Source: an uncultured Clostridia bacterium
Lineage (GTDB): Bacteria > Bacillota > Clostridia > TANB77 > CAG-508
DNA length: 19,686 bases
Assembly: GCA_934167435.1 (NCBI GenBank)
Contig: CAKPKZ010000015.1
Coordinates: forward strand, 1 to 19,686
Direction of reading: 5' to 3'
Both the position numbers and the translations under genes were made by a program. A model generated the notes under the pieces. It ran no database searches and was not told the origin of the DNA. It saw only the letters and a program-made list of their open reading frames with translations. Of this stretch, positions 7,105 through 15,011 are shown piece by piece (position 1 is the first letter of the stretch; every line of letters begins with the position of its first letter).

Positions 7105-8910
7105 ATGGTAGCAGAAGTTATAATAAATAGTACGGCAAAAAAATTAAATAAAGTATTTGACTATAACATTCCAAAGCACCTAGAGGATTTTATTACTATA
7201 GGTAGCAAAGTTTTAGTTCCATTTGGAAAAATGAAAAAACTAGAAGAAGCTTATGTTATAAAAATAAAAGAAAAATCAAATTATGAAATTAAAGACATTG
7301 CTAAAGTTGAAGATATAATAAGAGAAGACCAAATTGCACTTGCAAAGTGGATGGCGACAAAATATTTTACCAATGTTTCAGATTGTATAAAACTTATGCT
7401 AGCACCAGGTACTAGGAACATAGATGTACAAAAAAGAATAAAAGACAAATTTATAAATGTTGTAAATCTAAATAAAACAACACAAGAAATAGAGTTTGAT
7501 ATACAAAATAAAAAAATAAAATCAGAAAAGCAAAAAAAAATATTAGACTTTGTAAAAAATAATAAAAATTGTACCATTACAGAAATAGAATTAGCAACAG
7601 ATTGTTCAAGAGCAATAGTAAACACACTTATAAAAAATGGTTATCTAAATGTAGAAGAAAAAAAAGTAAAGAGAAACCCTCTAGAAAATAAAAATGTACA
7701 AAAAAACGAAAAATTAATATTAACCAACGAGCAGGCAGCAGCAGTGGAACAAGTACAACATACAATAAATAATAACGAATATAAAAAGTTTTTATTATAT
7801 GGAGTAACAGGCTCAGGAAAAACCGAAGTATATTTACAGTTAATAGAAGAGGTATTAAATAACCAAAAAACAGCAATAGTATTAGTTCCTGAAATATCAC
7901 TTACACCACAAATGGTAGATAGATTTATTGCCAGATTTGGTAAAAATAAAATTGCAGTTTTGCATAGTAAACTATCTATAGGAGAAAGACATGACGAATG
8001 GGAAAGAATAAAAAACGATGACGTTAAAATTGTAATAGGTGCTAGATCTGCAATATTTGCACCACTAAATAATATAGGAATAATTATAATAGATGAAGAA
8101 CACGATAGTTCATATAAATCTGAATCAAACCCAAGATATGATGCAAAAGAAATTGCATATAAAATAGCACAGAATTTCAATTGTCCTGTACTCTTAGGCA
8201 GTGCTACTCCAGATGTAGTAACATATTACAAAACTCAAATTGGAGAAATAAAACTACTTAAGCTATCAAAAAGAGCTAATAATTCTAGTTTACCATATGT
8301 TGAAGTTATAGATATGAAAAAAGAATTAGCAAGTGGAAATAGGTCAATGTTAAGCTTTAAATTATATGAAATGATAAAAAACAATTTAAAAAACAAAATG
8401 CAAACAATACTATTTCTAAATAGAAGGGGATTTTCTACTTTTATAATGTGTAGAGAATGTGGATATATAGCAAAATGTAAAAATTGCGACATAAGTTTAA
8501 CATATCATAGAGATATTAATAAATTAAGATGTCATTATTGCGGATATGAAGAAAACTTAGTTACAACTTGCCCTGAATGTGGAAGCAAAAAAATAAGATA
8601 CTTTGGAACTGGAACTCAAAAATTAGAAGAAGAAATACATAAAATTTTTCCGCAAGCAAAAACAATAAGAATGGATGTTGACACAGTAAGTAAAAAAAAT
8701 TCACATGAAGAAATTTTAAATAAATTTAAAACTGAAAATATAGATATTTTAGTAGGAACTCAAATGATAGTAAAAGGGCATCATTTTCCAAATGTAACAT
8801 TAGTTGGAGTAATTGCAGCAGATACATCACTAAATATTGATGATTATAGAGCAAGTGAAAGAACATTTCAAATATTAACACAAGTAGCACGGACGAGCTG
8901 GAAGAGATAA
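7105..8910 (+). pseudogene. priA: Primosomal helicase PriA, main part, frameshifted
   Basis: PriA recognises stalled or repaired forks and reloads the replicative helicase. This frame gives 601 residues: an N-terminal fork-binding domain (1-105), a winged-helix region, Walker A GVTGSGKT (233-240) and DEEH (330-333). Helicase lobe 2 follows, with two zinc sites formed by Cys449, 452, 458, 461, 476, 479, 489 and 492. Motif VI should read QVAGRAGR; instead the frame reads QVARTSWKR and stops at 8908-8910. Dropping the single C at 8890 restores GCA GGA CGA GCT GGA AGA (AGRAGR), and the reading continues unbroken to 9340 for about 744 residues, the normal family length. So this is either a sequencing or assembly error or a real disabling mutation. 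The rest of the gene shows no decay, and the ATG at 7105 has a good AGGAG site. Confidence 0.93.
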
Positions 8911-9340
8911 ATATAAAGGAAATGTTATAATTCAAAGTTATAATCCAGAAAACTTTAGTATACAATATGCAAAACAGCAAAACTATAATATTTTTTTTGA
9001 AACAGAAATAGCTATTCGTAAACAGTTGAAATATCCACCATTTTGCGATATAATAGTAATTGGATTTAATAGTACAAATGAAGAAAAAATAAAAAATGTA
9101 AGTCAATTTGTGTATAAATATTTACAAGAAAATATAAAAACGGAAGAATTTAAAATTTTAAAACCAATGCCATCTCCAATAGAAAAGGTTCAAAACAGAA
9201 ATAGGTGGAGAATGATAATAAAAGGTAATATGAATTCTGAAATAAACTCTATAATAAATAATTGCTTAAAAGAAGTATATAATAAAAATATAAAAGATAT
9301 ACGAATAGTTGTAGATATAAATCCAAATAATATGATGTAA
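8891..9340 (+). pseudogene. priA: PriA C-terminal part, in the restored frame
   Basis: This is the continuation of PriA in the +1 frame. From 8891 it reads GRAGRDKYKGNVIIQSYN, then the ETEIAIRKQLKYPPF segment typical of the PriA C-terminal domain, and KPMPSPIEKVQNRNRWRMIIKG near the end, finishing with DINPNNMM. An independent ATG exists at 9026, but it has no Shine-Dalgarno site and lies in the middle of the conserved LKYPPF block, so separate translation as a 104-residue protein is unlikely. Conservation up to the stop argues that the frame was intact until very recently or is intact in the organism. Confidence 0.9.
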
Positions 9341-9391
9341 AAAATGAAATATAGACCAATAAAATTATATTGATAATTATAGGAGGAAAAA

Positions 9392-9868
9392 ATGGCGATA
9401 AGAAAATTAAGATATGAAGGGGACGAAATATTAAAAAAGAAATCAAGAGAGATTGAGGCAATAGATGAGAAAATTATAACATTAGCTAATGATATGGTTG
9501 AAACTATGCATAAATATAATGGAGTAGGATTAGCAGCAGTTCAAGTAGGCGTTTTAAAAAGAATTGTTGTAATAGATTTATATGATGATAATGGACCAAT
9601 AATTTTAATAAACCCTAAAATATTAAAAACTAAAGGAAAGCAAGAGGTAGAAGAAGGGTGTTTAAGCTTCCCAAATAAATTTGCAAAAATAATTAGACCA
9701 GCAGAAGTTGTTGCTGAATATACAAATTTAGAAGGAAAGATAGAAAAAATAAAAGCCAAGGAATTATTAGCACAAGCTATTTGCCATGAATTAGATCATT
9801 TAGATGGTGAAGTATTTGTAGACAAAATAATTCCAGGAACACTAGAATATGTAGAACCAGAAAAATAA
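9392..9868 (+). CDS. def: Peptide deformylase
   Basis: Peptide deformylase removes the formyl group from the N-terminal methionine of nascent proteins using a bound Fe(II). All three signature motifs are present: motif I GVGLAAVQ (44-51), motif II EGCLS (88-92, with metal ligand Cys90) and motif III HELDH (132-136, with metal ligands His132 and His136 and catalytic Glu133). At 158 residues it is a normal bacterial enzyme. AGGAGG lies 7 bases before the ATG. It is directly followed by fmt, which adds the formyl group that this enzyme removes; the pair is a conserved operon. Confidence 0.97.
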   Translation: MAIRKLRYEGDEILKKKSREIEAIDEKIITLANDMVETMHKYNGVGLAAVQVGVLKRIVVIDLYDDNGPIILINPKILKTKGKQEVEEGCLSFPNKFAKIIRPAEVVAEYTNLEGKIEKIKAKELLAQAICHELDHLDGEVFVDKIIPGTLEYVEPEK

Positions 9869-9895
9869 AATAGTGCAAAATATAAGGAGGTATAT

Positions 9896-10837
9896 ATGAA
9901 AATTGTTTTTATGGGAACACCAGATTTTGCAAAAGAAAGTTTACAGGCAATATACAATTCTGGACACAATATATTAGCTGTTGTAACTAACCCAGATAGA
10001 CCAAAAGGCAGAGGAATGAAATTGGTAGCCTCACCTGTAAAAGAATTTGCAATTGATAAAAATATAAAAATATATCAACCAGAAAAAGTAAGAAAAAATG
10101 AAGAATTTATAAACGAAATAAAGAAATTACAACCAGATGTAATATGTGTGGTTGCATATGGAAAAATACTTCCAAAAGAAATCTTAGATATACCAAAATA
10201 TGGCTGTATTAATGTGCATGGTTCGCTTCTTCCTGAATATAGAGGAGCAGCTCCTATTCAATGGGCTATTTTAAATGGGGATAAAAAAACCGGAATTACA
10301 ACAATGTATATGGATATAGGAATGGATACTGGTGATATGATTTTAAAAGAAGAAGTTGATATAGGAGAAAATGAAACAACAGGAGAGCTTTGGAATAGAT
10401 TATCTAAAATTGGAGGAGAGCTTTTAGTTAAAACTTTAAAACAGATAGAAGAAGGAACAGCAACAAGAACAAAACAAGGAGAAGACTTTACAGTAGCACC
10501 TATGCTTAATAAGGAAATGGCCAAAATAGATTGGGAAAACAAAACAGCTATACAAATAAAGAATTTAGTGCGTGGATTAAACCCAATTATAGGAGCATAT
10601 TCATTTTTAAACGGAAAGAAAATTAAGTTTTGGAAGGTAGACGTATTAGAAAATAATAATAAAAACAAAGAAAGAGCAGGGAAAGTAATATTAGCAGATG
10701 CTAAAAAAGGATTACAAATACAAGCAAATGATGGCATAATAAATGTTCTAGAAATACAAGGAGAAAATTCTAGAAAAATGTCAATACAAGAATTTTTAAG
10801 AGGAAATACAATTAATTTGTTAGATGTATTTGAATAA
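9896..10837 (+). CDS. fmt: Methionyl-tRNA formyltransferase
   Basis: Fmt formylates initiator Met-tRNA using 10-formyl-tetrahydrofolate. The 313 residues have the N-terminal formyltransferase fold starting MKIVFMGTPDFA, with catalytic Asn106 and His108 in NVHG, the signature SLLPEYRGAAPIQW (110-123) and catalytic Asp144 in GMDTGD. The C-terminal OB-like domain (from about 205) includes the conserved KIKFWKV segment. AAGGAGG precedes the ATG. The fhs gene downstream makes its one-carbon donor precursor, so both ends of this pathway lie in the window. A hairpin at 10881-10923 may end its transcript. Confidence 0.97.
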   Translation: MKIVFMGTPDFAKESLQAIYNSGHNILAVVTNPDRPKGRGMKLVASPVKEFAIDKNIKIYQPEKVRKNEEFINEIKKLQPDVICVVAYGKILPKEILDIPKYGCINVHGSLLPEYRGAAPIQWAILNGDKKTGITTMYMDIGMDTGDMILKEEVDIGENETTGELWNRLSKIGGELLVKTLKQIEEGTATRTKQGEDFTVAPMLNKEMAKIDWENKTAIQIKNLVRGLNPIIGAYSFLNGKKIKFWKVDVLENNNKNKERAGKVILADAKKGLQIQANDGIINVLEIQGENSRKMSIQEFLRGNTINLLDVFE

Positions 10838-10866
10838 AATTAAAAAATAAAAATATTGCAAAATAG

Positions 10867-10895
10867 TTGTAAAATTAAATAAAAATTGATATACT
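10867..10895 (+). promoter_or_regulatory. Strong promoter of the Asp23-nusB-xse-fhs run
   Basis: TTGTAA at 10867-10872 and TATACT at 10890-10895 are spaced exactly 17 bases, and TGA directly before the -10 gives an extended form. The start would be near 10902, 46 bases before the asp23 ATG. The spacer and -10 overlap the left arm of the hairpin at 10881-10923. Confidence 0.7.
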
Positions 10896-10925
10896 AGTAT
10901 AGAATTTTAGGATATCAATTTTTTT
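10881..10925 (+). terminator. A/T-rich hairpin: fmt terminator or operator
   Basis: AAAAATTGATAT (10881-10892) pairs perfectly over 12 bp with ATATCAATTTTT (10912-10923) across a 19-base loop, with further T residues after. It fits a terminator for fmt, though with few G/C pairs it may be leaky. The left arm covers the -10 region of the promoter before asp23, so it could equally be a protein-binding inverted repeat. Confidence 0.5.
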
Positions 10926-10947
10926 GATATAAAAAGGAGGAAATATT

Positions 10948-11400
10948 ATGGAAGAAGAAAATAAAATAAATGGAGAAATAGTTGAATTAGAAACAACTAC
11001 AGAACAAGAATCAGATGGGATTGAAATAGCAAACGAAGTAGTTGCAGTAATTGCAGGAAAAGCAGTTTCAGAAGTACAAGGTGTTGCAGGAATGGCTGGT
11101 GGATTTGCAGGAGGAATATCAGAAGTACTAAGCGGAAAGAAGAATTTAGCAAAAGGAATAAAAGTTGAAGTTACAGACAAAGAGGCAAAAATAGATGTAA
11201 ATATAATTGTAGAATACGGTTCAAGAATACCAGATGTAGCATTTGAAATTCAAAACAGAGTTAAAAAATCAGTAGAAGGAATGACAGGCTTAAAAGTAGA
11301 AGAAGTAAATGTTCATATTCAAGGAGTAAATACAGAAGAAAAGAAGAAAGCAGAATCAAACGAAGAAATTAAAGAAGATAATAACGTAGAAGAACAATAA
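10948..11400 (+). CDS. Asp23/Gls24-family envelope stress protein
   Basis: The 150 residues match the Asp23/Gls24 family: a central block with IANEVVAVIAGKAVSEVQGVAGM, the VTDKEAKIDVNIIVEYGSRIPDVAFEIQNRVKKSVE core and VEEVNVHIQGV. Acidic, low-complexity ends flank it. In Staphylococcus aureus Asp23 is an abundant cytoplasmic protein tethered to the membrane by AmaP and linked to cell-envelope stress; an AmaP-like gene follows here. AAGGAGG lies 7 bases before the ATG, consistent with high expression, and the promoter upstream is strong. Confidence 0.93.
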   Translation: MEEENKINGEIVELETTTEQESDGIEIANEVVAVIAGKAVSEVQGVAGMAGGFAGGISEVLSGKKNLAKGIKVEVTDKEAKIDVNIIVEYGSRIPDVAFEIQNRVKKSVEGMTGLKVEEVNVHIQGVNTEEKKKAESNEEIKEDNNVEEQ

Positions 11401-11429
11401 TTAATTAAATATGAAATGGAGAAATTAAA

Positions 11430-11987
11430 ATGAAAATTTTAGAAAAAATTACTTTAATAATATACTCAAATTTAATGTTAATATTATCAGTTATTTTATG
11501 CTTATTAATATTTGGTTGGTTGGACATGAATTTAGTAGGAGATATTGTGAAAAAATTATTAGTTGGTTCAACCTCATCTAATATAATATTAGGAATAAGT
11601 GTGCTATTTATATTATTGTCAATAAAATGTATATTTTTCGATTCAACATCAAAACAACAAATAAAAGAAAGACAAGGAGTTCTATTAGAAAACGAGAATG
11701 GAAAATTAATGATTTCTAAAGATACATTAGAAAATTTAGTTAACTCAGTAGCTAAAGAATTTGAAAATGCACAAGACATTGTTACTAGAGTAGAGTTGGA
11801 CAAAGACAATAATGTAAGAGTATATGCAAATTTAATTGTAAGTTCAAATGTAGTAATAAAAGACTTATCTGCAAACTTACAAGAAAAAATAAAGGAAAAA
11901 ATAAAATCAGCAACAGACTTAGATGTAAAAGAAGTTAATATAAAAATAAAAAATGTTGCTCCAAAAAGTCAAACACAAAATATATAA
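11430..11987 (+). CDS. amaP: AmaP, alkaline-shock membrane anchor protein
   Basis: The 185 residues begin with two membrane segments (about 8-28 and 48-70) separated by a short DMNLVGD-type loop. A soluble Asp23-like domain (about 88-175) follows, containing ENLVNSVAKEFENAQDIVTRVELDKDNNVRVYANL and a VKEVNIKIKNV ending. This is the AmaP layout: a membrane anchor that recruits Asp23 through its related domain. It sits 29 bases after asp23 and 18 bases before the DUF2273 gene, the usual three-gene cassette. Confidence 0.9.
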   Translation: MKILEKITLIIYSNLMLILSVILCLLIFGWLDMNLVGDIVKKLLVGSTSSNIILGISVLFILLSIKCIFFDSTSKQQIKERQGVLLENENGKLMISKDTLENLVNSVAKEFENAQDIVTRVELDKDNNVRVYANLIVSSNVVIKDLSANLQEKIKEKIKSATDLDVKEVNIKIKNVAPKSQTQNI

Positions 11988-12005
11988 AAAGAAAGGAGCT
12001 ACAAT

Positions 12006-12209
12006 ATGGAAGAAATTAAAAATTTTATAGCAAAATATAAGGGAGCTATTATAGGTATAATAGTTGGAATATTAATTCTAATAACAAGATTATCAGATTT
12101 AATATTAGGAATTGTTGTAATAGCAATAGGAGCTTTTGTAGGAAATTATATACAACAAAATAAAGAAGATGTAAAAGCAAAATTAAAAAAATTTATTGAT
12201 AGAATGTAA
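12006..12209 (+). CDS. DUF2273 small membrane protein
   Basis: This is a 67-residue protein with two closely spaced hydrophobic segments (about 13-28 and 30-48) and a basic C-terminal tail (VKAKLKKFIDRM). It matches DUF2273 proteins that routinely sit beside Asp23 and AmaP. The conserved glycines in IGIIVGILI and IGAFVGNYI suit a tight helical hairpin. AAAGGAG is 7 bases upstream of the ATG. Function is unknown; the context says it belongs to the Asp23 membrane complex. Confidence 0.88.
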   Translation: MEEIKNFIAKYKGAIIGIIVGILILITRLSDLILGIVVIAIGAFVGNYIQQNKEDVKAKLKKFIDRM

Positions 12210-12228
12210 TTTTAGAGAGGAAGAAAAT

Positions 12229-12594
12229 ATGGAAAGATCAGCAATTAGAGAACAAGCTTTTAAATTAATATATAGTTTAGAAATACAAAAACAAGTTGAT
12301 TTAGAAGAACAGATAGATTTATATCTTGAAGCAAATGATATTGAAAATAAAAACGCCAAAGAATATATAAAAGATTCAGTTTTAGGTATAGAAAAAAACA
12401 AGGAAGAAATAAAAAAATTAATAGAAAAAAATCTAAAAGCTGATTGGAAAATACAAAGAATATCAAAAATAGATTTATCAATATTAAAACTTGCAATATA
12501 TGAAGCTGTGGAATTGGCAAAAAAATATGGAGAAGATGCATCAAAAAACTTTATAAATGGAATTTTAGCAAGTATTGTAAAGGAAGAAAACTAA
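12229..12594 (+). CDS. nusB: Transcription antitermination factor NusB
   Basis: NusB, with NusE (ribosomal protein S10), binds boxA RNA and supports rRNA antitermination. The 121-residue all-helical protein starts MERSAIREQAFKLIYSLE, the typical R--R--A---LY pattern, and ends with the conserved helix pair WKIQRISKIDLSILKLAIYE and FINGILASIVKE. I start at the ATG at 12229, preceded by AGAGAGG, rather than 12196, which would overlap the preceding gene and add residues unlike the family. The stop overlaps the xseA ATG (TAATG). Confidence 0.95.
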   Translation: MERSAIREQAFKLIYSLEIQKQVDLEEQIDLYLEANDIENKNAKEYIKDSVLGIEKNKEEIKKLIEKNLKADWKIQRISKIDLSILKLAIYEAVELAKKYGEDASKNFINGILASIVKEEN

Positions 12595-13787
12595 TGAAAT
12601 ATGCAGAATTTGCACAAACAGTAACTCAATTAAATAGTTATATTAAAGATAAAATATCTGAGGATGAATATTTAAATAATGTTTTAGTAAAAGGCGAAAT
12701 ATCAAACTTTAAAAACCATTACACAGGACATCTTTATTTTACACTCAAGGATGAGAATTCATTAATAAAATGTATAATGTTTAAAAGTTATGCACAAAAA
12801 TTGAATTTTTTTCCAAAAGATGGAATGAAAGTAATGGTTTTTGGTACTGTTTCAGTATATGAACGAGATGGAGTATATCAAATATATGTAAAAGCAATGG
12901 AAGAAGATGGGCTTGGAGATTTATATGCTAAATATCAGAAGTTAAAAGAAAAGTTAGAAATAGAAGGTTTATTTGATGATACAAATAAAAAGAAAATACC
13001 TAAAATGCCTAAAGTAATAGGAGTATTAACTTCACAAACAGGATCAGTAATAAGAGATATTATAAATGTTTCAACTAGAAGAAACCCTAATGTATGCATA
13101 AAATTATTTCCAATTCCAGTTCAAGGAGAAGGTGCTGCAGAAAAAATTGTTAGAGGAATAGAATTTATGAATAATAATTTAGTTGCAGATGTACTTATCC
13201 TTGCAAGAGGAGGAGGATCACTAGAGGATCTATGGCCATTTAATGAAGAAATAGTAGCAAGAGCAATATACAATTCAAATATTCCAATAATTTCTGCTAT
13301 AGGACATGAAACAGATTTTACTATTTCAGATTTTGTAGCAGACCTAAGAGCACCAACTCCATCAGCAGCTGCAGAATTAGCAGTTCCCGATATATATGAA
13401 GTTAAAGAAAAAATATTAAACTCTCAAAAAAGGTTAAAAATAGCTTTAGTAAAAAAAGTAGAAGTTTTGAAATTAAAACTAGAAAAAAGTATAGAAAGTA
13501 GAGTTTTTAAAGATCCACTAAGAAATATTAATGATAATTATTTAAAAGTTGATGCTAATATAAAAAGATTAGAAAAAGCTATTAGTAATAAAACTAATGA
13601 AAAACAAATTGTATATAAAGAATTAGTAGCTAAATTAGATGCATTGAGTCCTTTAAAGACATTATGCAGAGGTTATTCTATAGTAGAAAAAGACAATAAA
13701 ATAATAAAAAGCAGTAAAGAAATAAAAAGTGGAGATGAAATTAACTTAAAATTTAAAGATGGAGTTTCAAAAGCAAAAATAATATAA
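12594..13787 (+). CDS. xseA: Exodeoxyribonuclease VII large subunit
   Basis: XseA is the catalytic subunit of exonuclease VII, which degrades single-stranded DNA from both ends. The 397 residues start with an OB-fold (about 1-100, with VKGEISNFKNHYTGHLYFTLKD). The nuclease core follows: GVLTSQTGSVIRDI, ILARGGGSLEDLWPFN, ISAIGHETDFTISDFVADLRAPTPSAAAE. A shortened coiled-coil region and the C-terminal LCRGYSIV segment close it. It is somewhat shorter than the common 440-450 residues, mostly in the coiled coil. The ATG overlaps the nusB stop by one base, so translation is coupled. Its partner xseB lies one gene downstream. Confidence 0.97.
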   Translation: MKYAEFAQTVTQLNSYIKDKISEDEYLNNVLVKGEISNFKNHYTGHLYFTLKDENSLIKCIMFKSYAQKLNFFPKDGMKVMVFGTVSVYERDGVYQIYVKAMEEDGLGDLYAKYQKLKEKLEIEGLFDDTNKKKIPKMPKVIGVLTSQTGSVIRDIINVSTRRNPNVCIKLFPIPVQGEGAAEKIVRGIEFMNNNLVADVLILARGGGSLEDLWPFNEEIVARAIYNSNIPIISAIGHETDFTISDFVADLRAPTPSAAAELAVPDIYEVKEKILNSQKRLKIALVKKVEVLKLKLEKSIESRVFKDPLRNINDNYLKVDANIKRLEKAISNKTNEKQIVYKELVAKLDALSPLKTLCRGYSIVEKDNKIIKSSKEIKSGDEINLKFKDGVSKAKII

Positions 13788-13805
13788 AATATGTGAGGTA
13801 CAATT

Positions 13806-14294
13806 ATGGATAAAATTTTAAAAGTAATAATAACAATTCTTATAATTTTAGTAATTGCTATAACTATATATGTTGGAAAATTAATAATTGATAATAATAA
13901 AATTAATGCAGAAGAAAATAATACAATTCAACCAAAAAATGAGTCTACTTCTGAAAATAAAATAGATAATGAAATAGAAAATAATATAGATATTAAAGAA
14001 AATGAGAGCAAAAATGAAATTGAAGAAAATACAATTGAAAAAAATGATGTAGTTAGTAATGTGGTTGGAAAAGAGGAAAGTGAGAGTAAAGAAGATAACA
14101 CAAAATTATCAGATGACGATAAAGCAATAAAATTAGTTAAAGATAAATTTGCCAAAAATGACAGTGCAATAAAATTTATTATAGCAAATAAGAATGGAAA
14201 TGAATATTATATATCAGCAAATAATATAGTAACAACTCAAGTAATTTCTTGGTATAAAGTAAATATTTCTACTGGAGAAGTTACAGAAGAATAA
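13806..14294 (+). CDS. Membrane-anchored hypothetical protein, Asn/Glu-rich linker
   Basis: I do not recognise a named family. The 162 residues have one N-terminal hydrophobic segment (about 5-27) that could be a signal anchor. A long low-complexity linker (about 35-95), very rich in Asn, Glu, Lys and Ser, follows. A compact C-terminal domain (about 100-162) begins DDKAIKLVKDKF and ends WYKVNISTGEVTEE. That last part resembles small extracellular PepSY-like domains in rhythm (helix, then strands with NGNEYYIS and TGEV), but the match is by eye and weak. There is no lipobox cysteine. The gene is wedged between xseA (18 bases) and xseB (18 bases). Confidence 0.75.
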   Translation: MDKILKVIITILIILVIAITIYVGKLIIDNNKINAEENNTIQPKNESTSENKIDNEIENNIDIKENESKNEIEENTIEKNDVVSNVVGKEESESKEDNTKLSDDDKAIKLVKDKFAKNDSAIKFIIANKNGNEYYISANNIVTTQVISWYKVNISTGEVTEE

Positions 14295-14312
14295 AATAGA
14301 AAGAGGTAAACA

Positions 14313-14537
14313 ATGAAAGATAGTTTTGAAAATAAAATGGAAGAGTTGCAAAAAATAGTAGAAGAATTAGAAAAGGGAGAATTATCTTTAGATGATTCTG
14401 TAAGTAAATTCGAACAAGGAATGAAAATATCACAAGAATGCAATAAGATGTTGGAAAAAGCAGAAAAGAAAATAACTATACTATTAAATAAAGATAATGA
14501 ATACCAAGAAGAAGAATTTGAGTCTGAAAATAATTAG
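14313..14537 (+). CDS. xseB: Exodeoxyribonuclease VII small subunit
   Basis: XseB subunits wrap the coiled coils of XseA and are needed for active exonuclease VII. The 74 residues show the family pattern: SFENKMEELQKIVEELEKGELSLDDSVSKFEQGM, then a C---L--AE-KI helix (CNKMLEKAEKKITIL) and an acidic tail. AAAGAGG lies 7 bases before the ATG. The usual adjacency to xseA is interrupted by one hypothetical gene. Confidence 0.95.
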   Translation: MKDSFENKMEELQKIVEELEKGELSLDDSVSKFEQGMKISQECNKMLEKAEKKITILLNKDNEYQEEEFESENN

Positions 14538-14552
14538 GGGGAACAGAAAAAA

Positions 14553-14996
14553 ATGAACAATTTTACAGGATTTATACAAAATAAATATATATACATACCG
14601 TTCTTTTTATGGTTTGGAATACAGCTGTTTAAGGTAATATCAGACTTAATAATAACCAAAAAATTTAATTTTAAACGAATTATGGGAGCAGGAGGAATGC
14701 CCAGTTCTCATTCTGCGGTAGTGGCAGGACTAACTAGTATGATAGGAAAAAACATAGGGGTAGATACGCCAATGTTTGCATTATCATTAATATTTGCATT
14801 TATAGTTATGTATGATGCATGCGGAGTACGTAGAGCAGCAGGAAGGCAAGCAGCAATTTTAAATAAAATAGTTCAAACACCAGGATTAACAGGAGTGCAA
14901 GTTTCAGAAAAACTTGTAGAGGTTTTAGGACATACACCTGTTCAAGTATTTGTTGGAGCATTAATAGGAATAGGGATAGGAATAATTTTTGGATAA
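14553..14996 (+). CDS. Divergent PAP2 (DUF212, YuiD-type) membrane protein
   Basis: The 147 residues match the DUF212/YuiD family, related to acid phosphatase/vanadium haloperoxidases. The phosphatase-like motif GGMPSSHSA is at 47-55, followed by a YDACGVRRAAGRQA segment and LGHTPVQVFVGALIGIGIG. Several hydrophobic segments indicate a membrane protein. Family members are thought to be lipid-phosphatase-like, but the substrate is not established. A purine-rich Shine-Dalgarno (TAGGGGGAAC) precedes the ATG. It lies 15 bases after xseB and 15 before fhs. Confidence 0.9.
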   Translation: MNNFTGFIQNKYIYIPFFLWFGIQLFKVISDLIITKKFNFKRIMGAGGMPSSHSAVVAGLTSMIGKNIGVDTPMFALSLIFAFIVMYDACGVRRAAGRQAAILNKIVQTPGLTGVQVSEKLVEVLGHTPVQVFVGALIGIGIGIIFG

Positions 14997-15011
14997 ATAG
15001 GAGTGGAGCAA

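Noticed and set aside
8887..8893. Programmed +1 frameshift site in priA
   Set aside because: No slippery codon pair, stop codon in the A site or stimulatory structure is apparent; re-pairing of tRNA-Ala on CAC would be poor. A simple insertion is the better reading.
9026..9340. A separate 104-residue gene after priA
   Set aside because: It is the PriA C-terminal domain in the shifted frame; its ATG has no Shine-Dalgarno site and lies within a conserved PriA segment.
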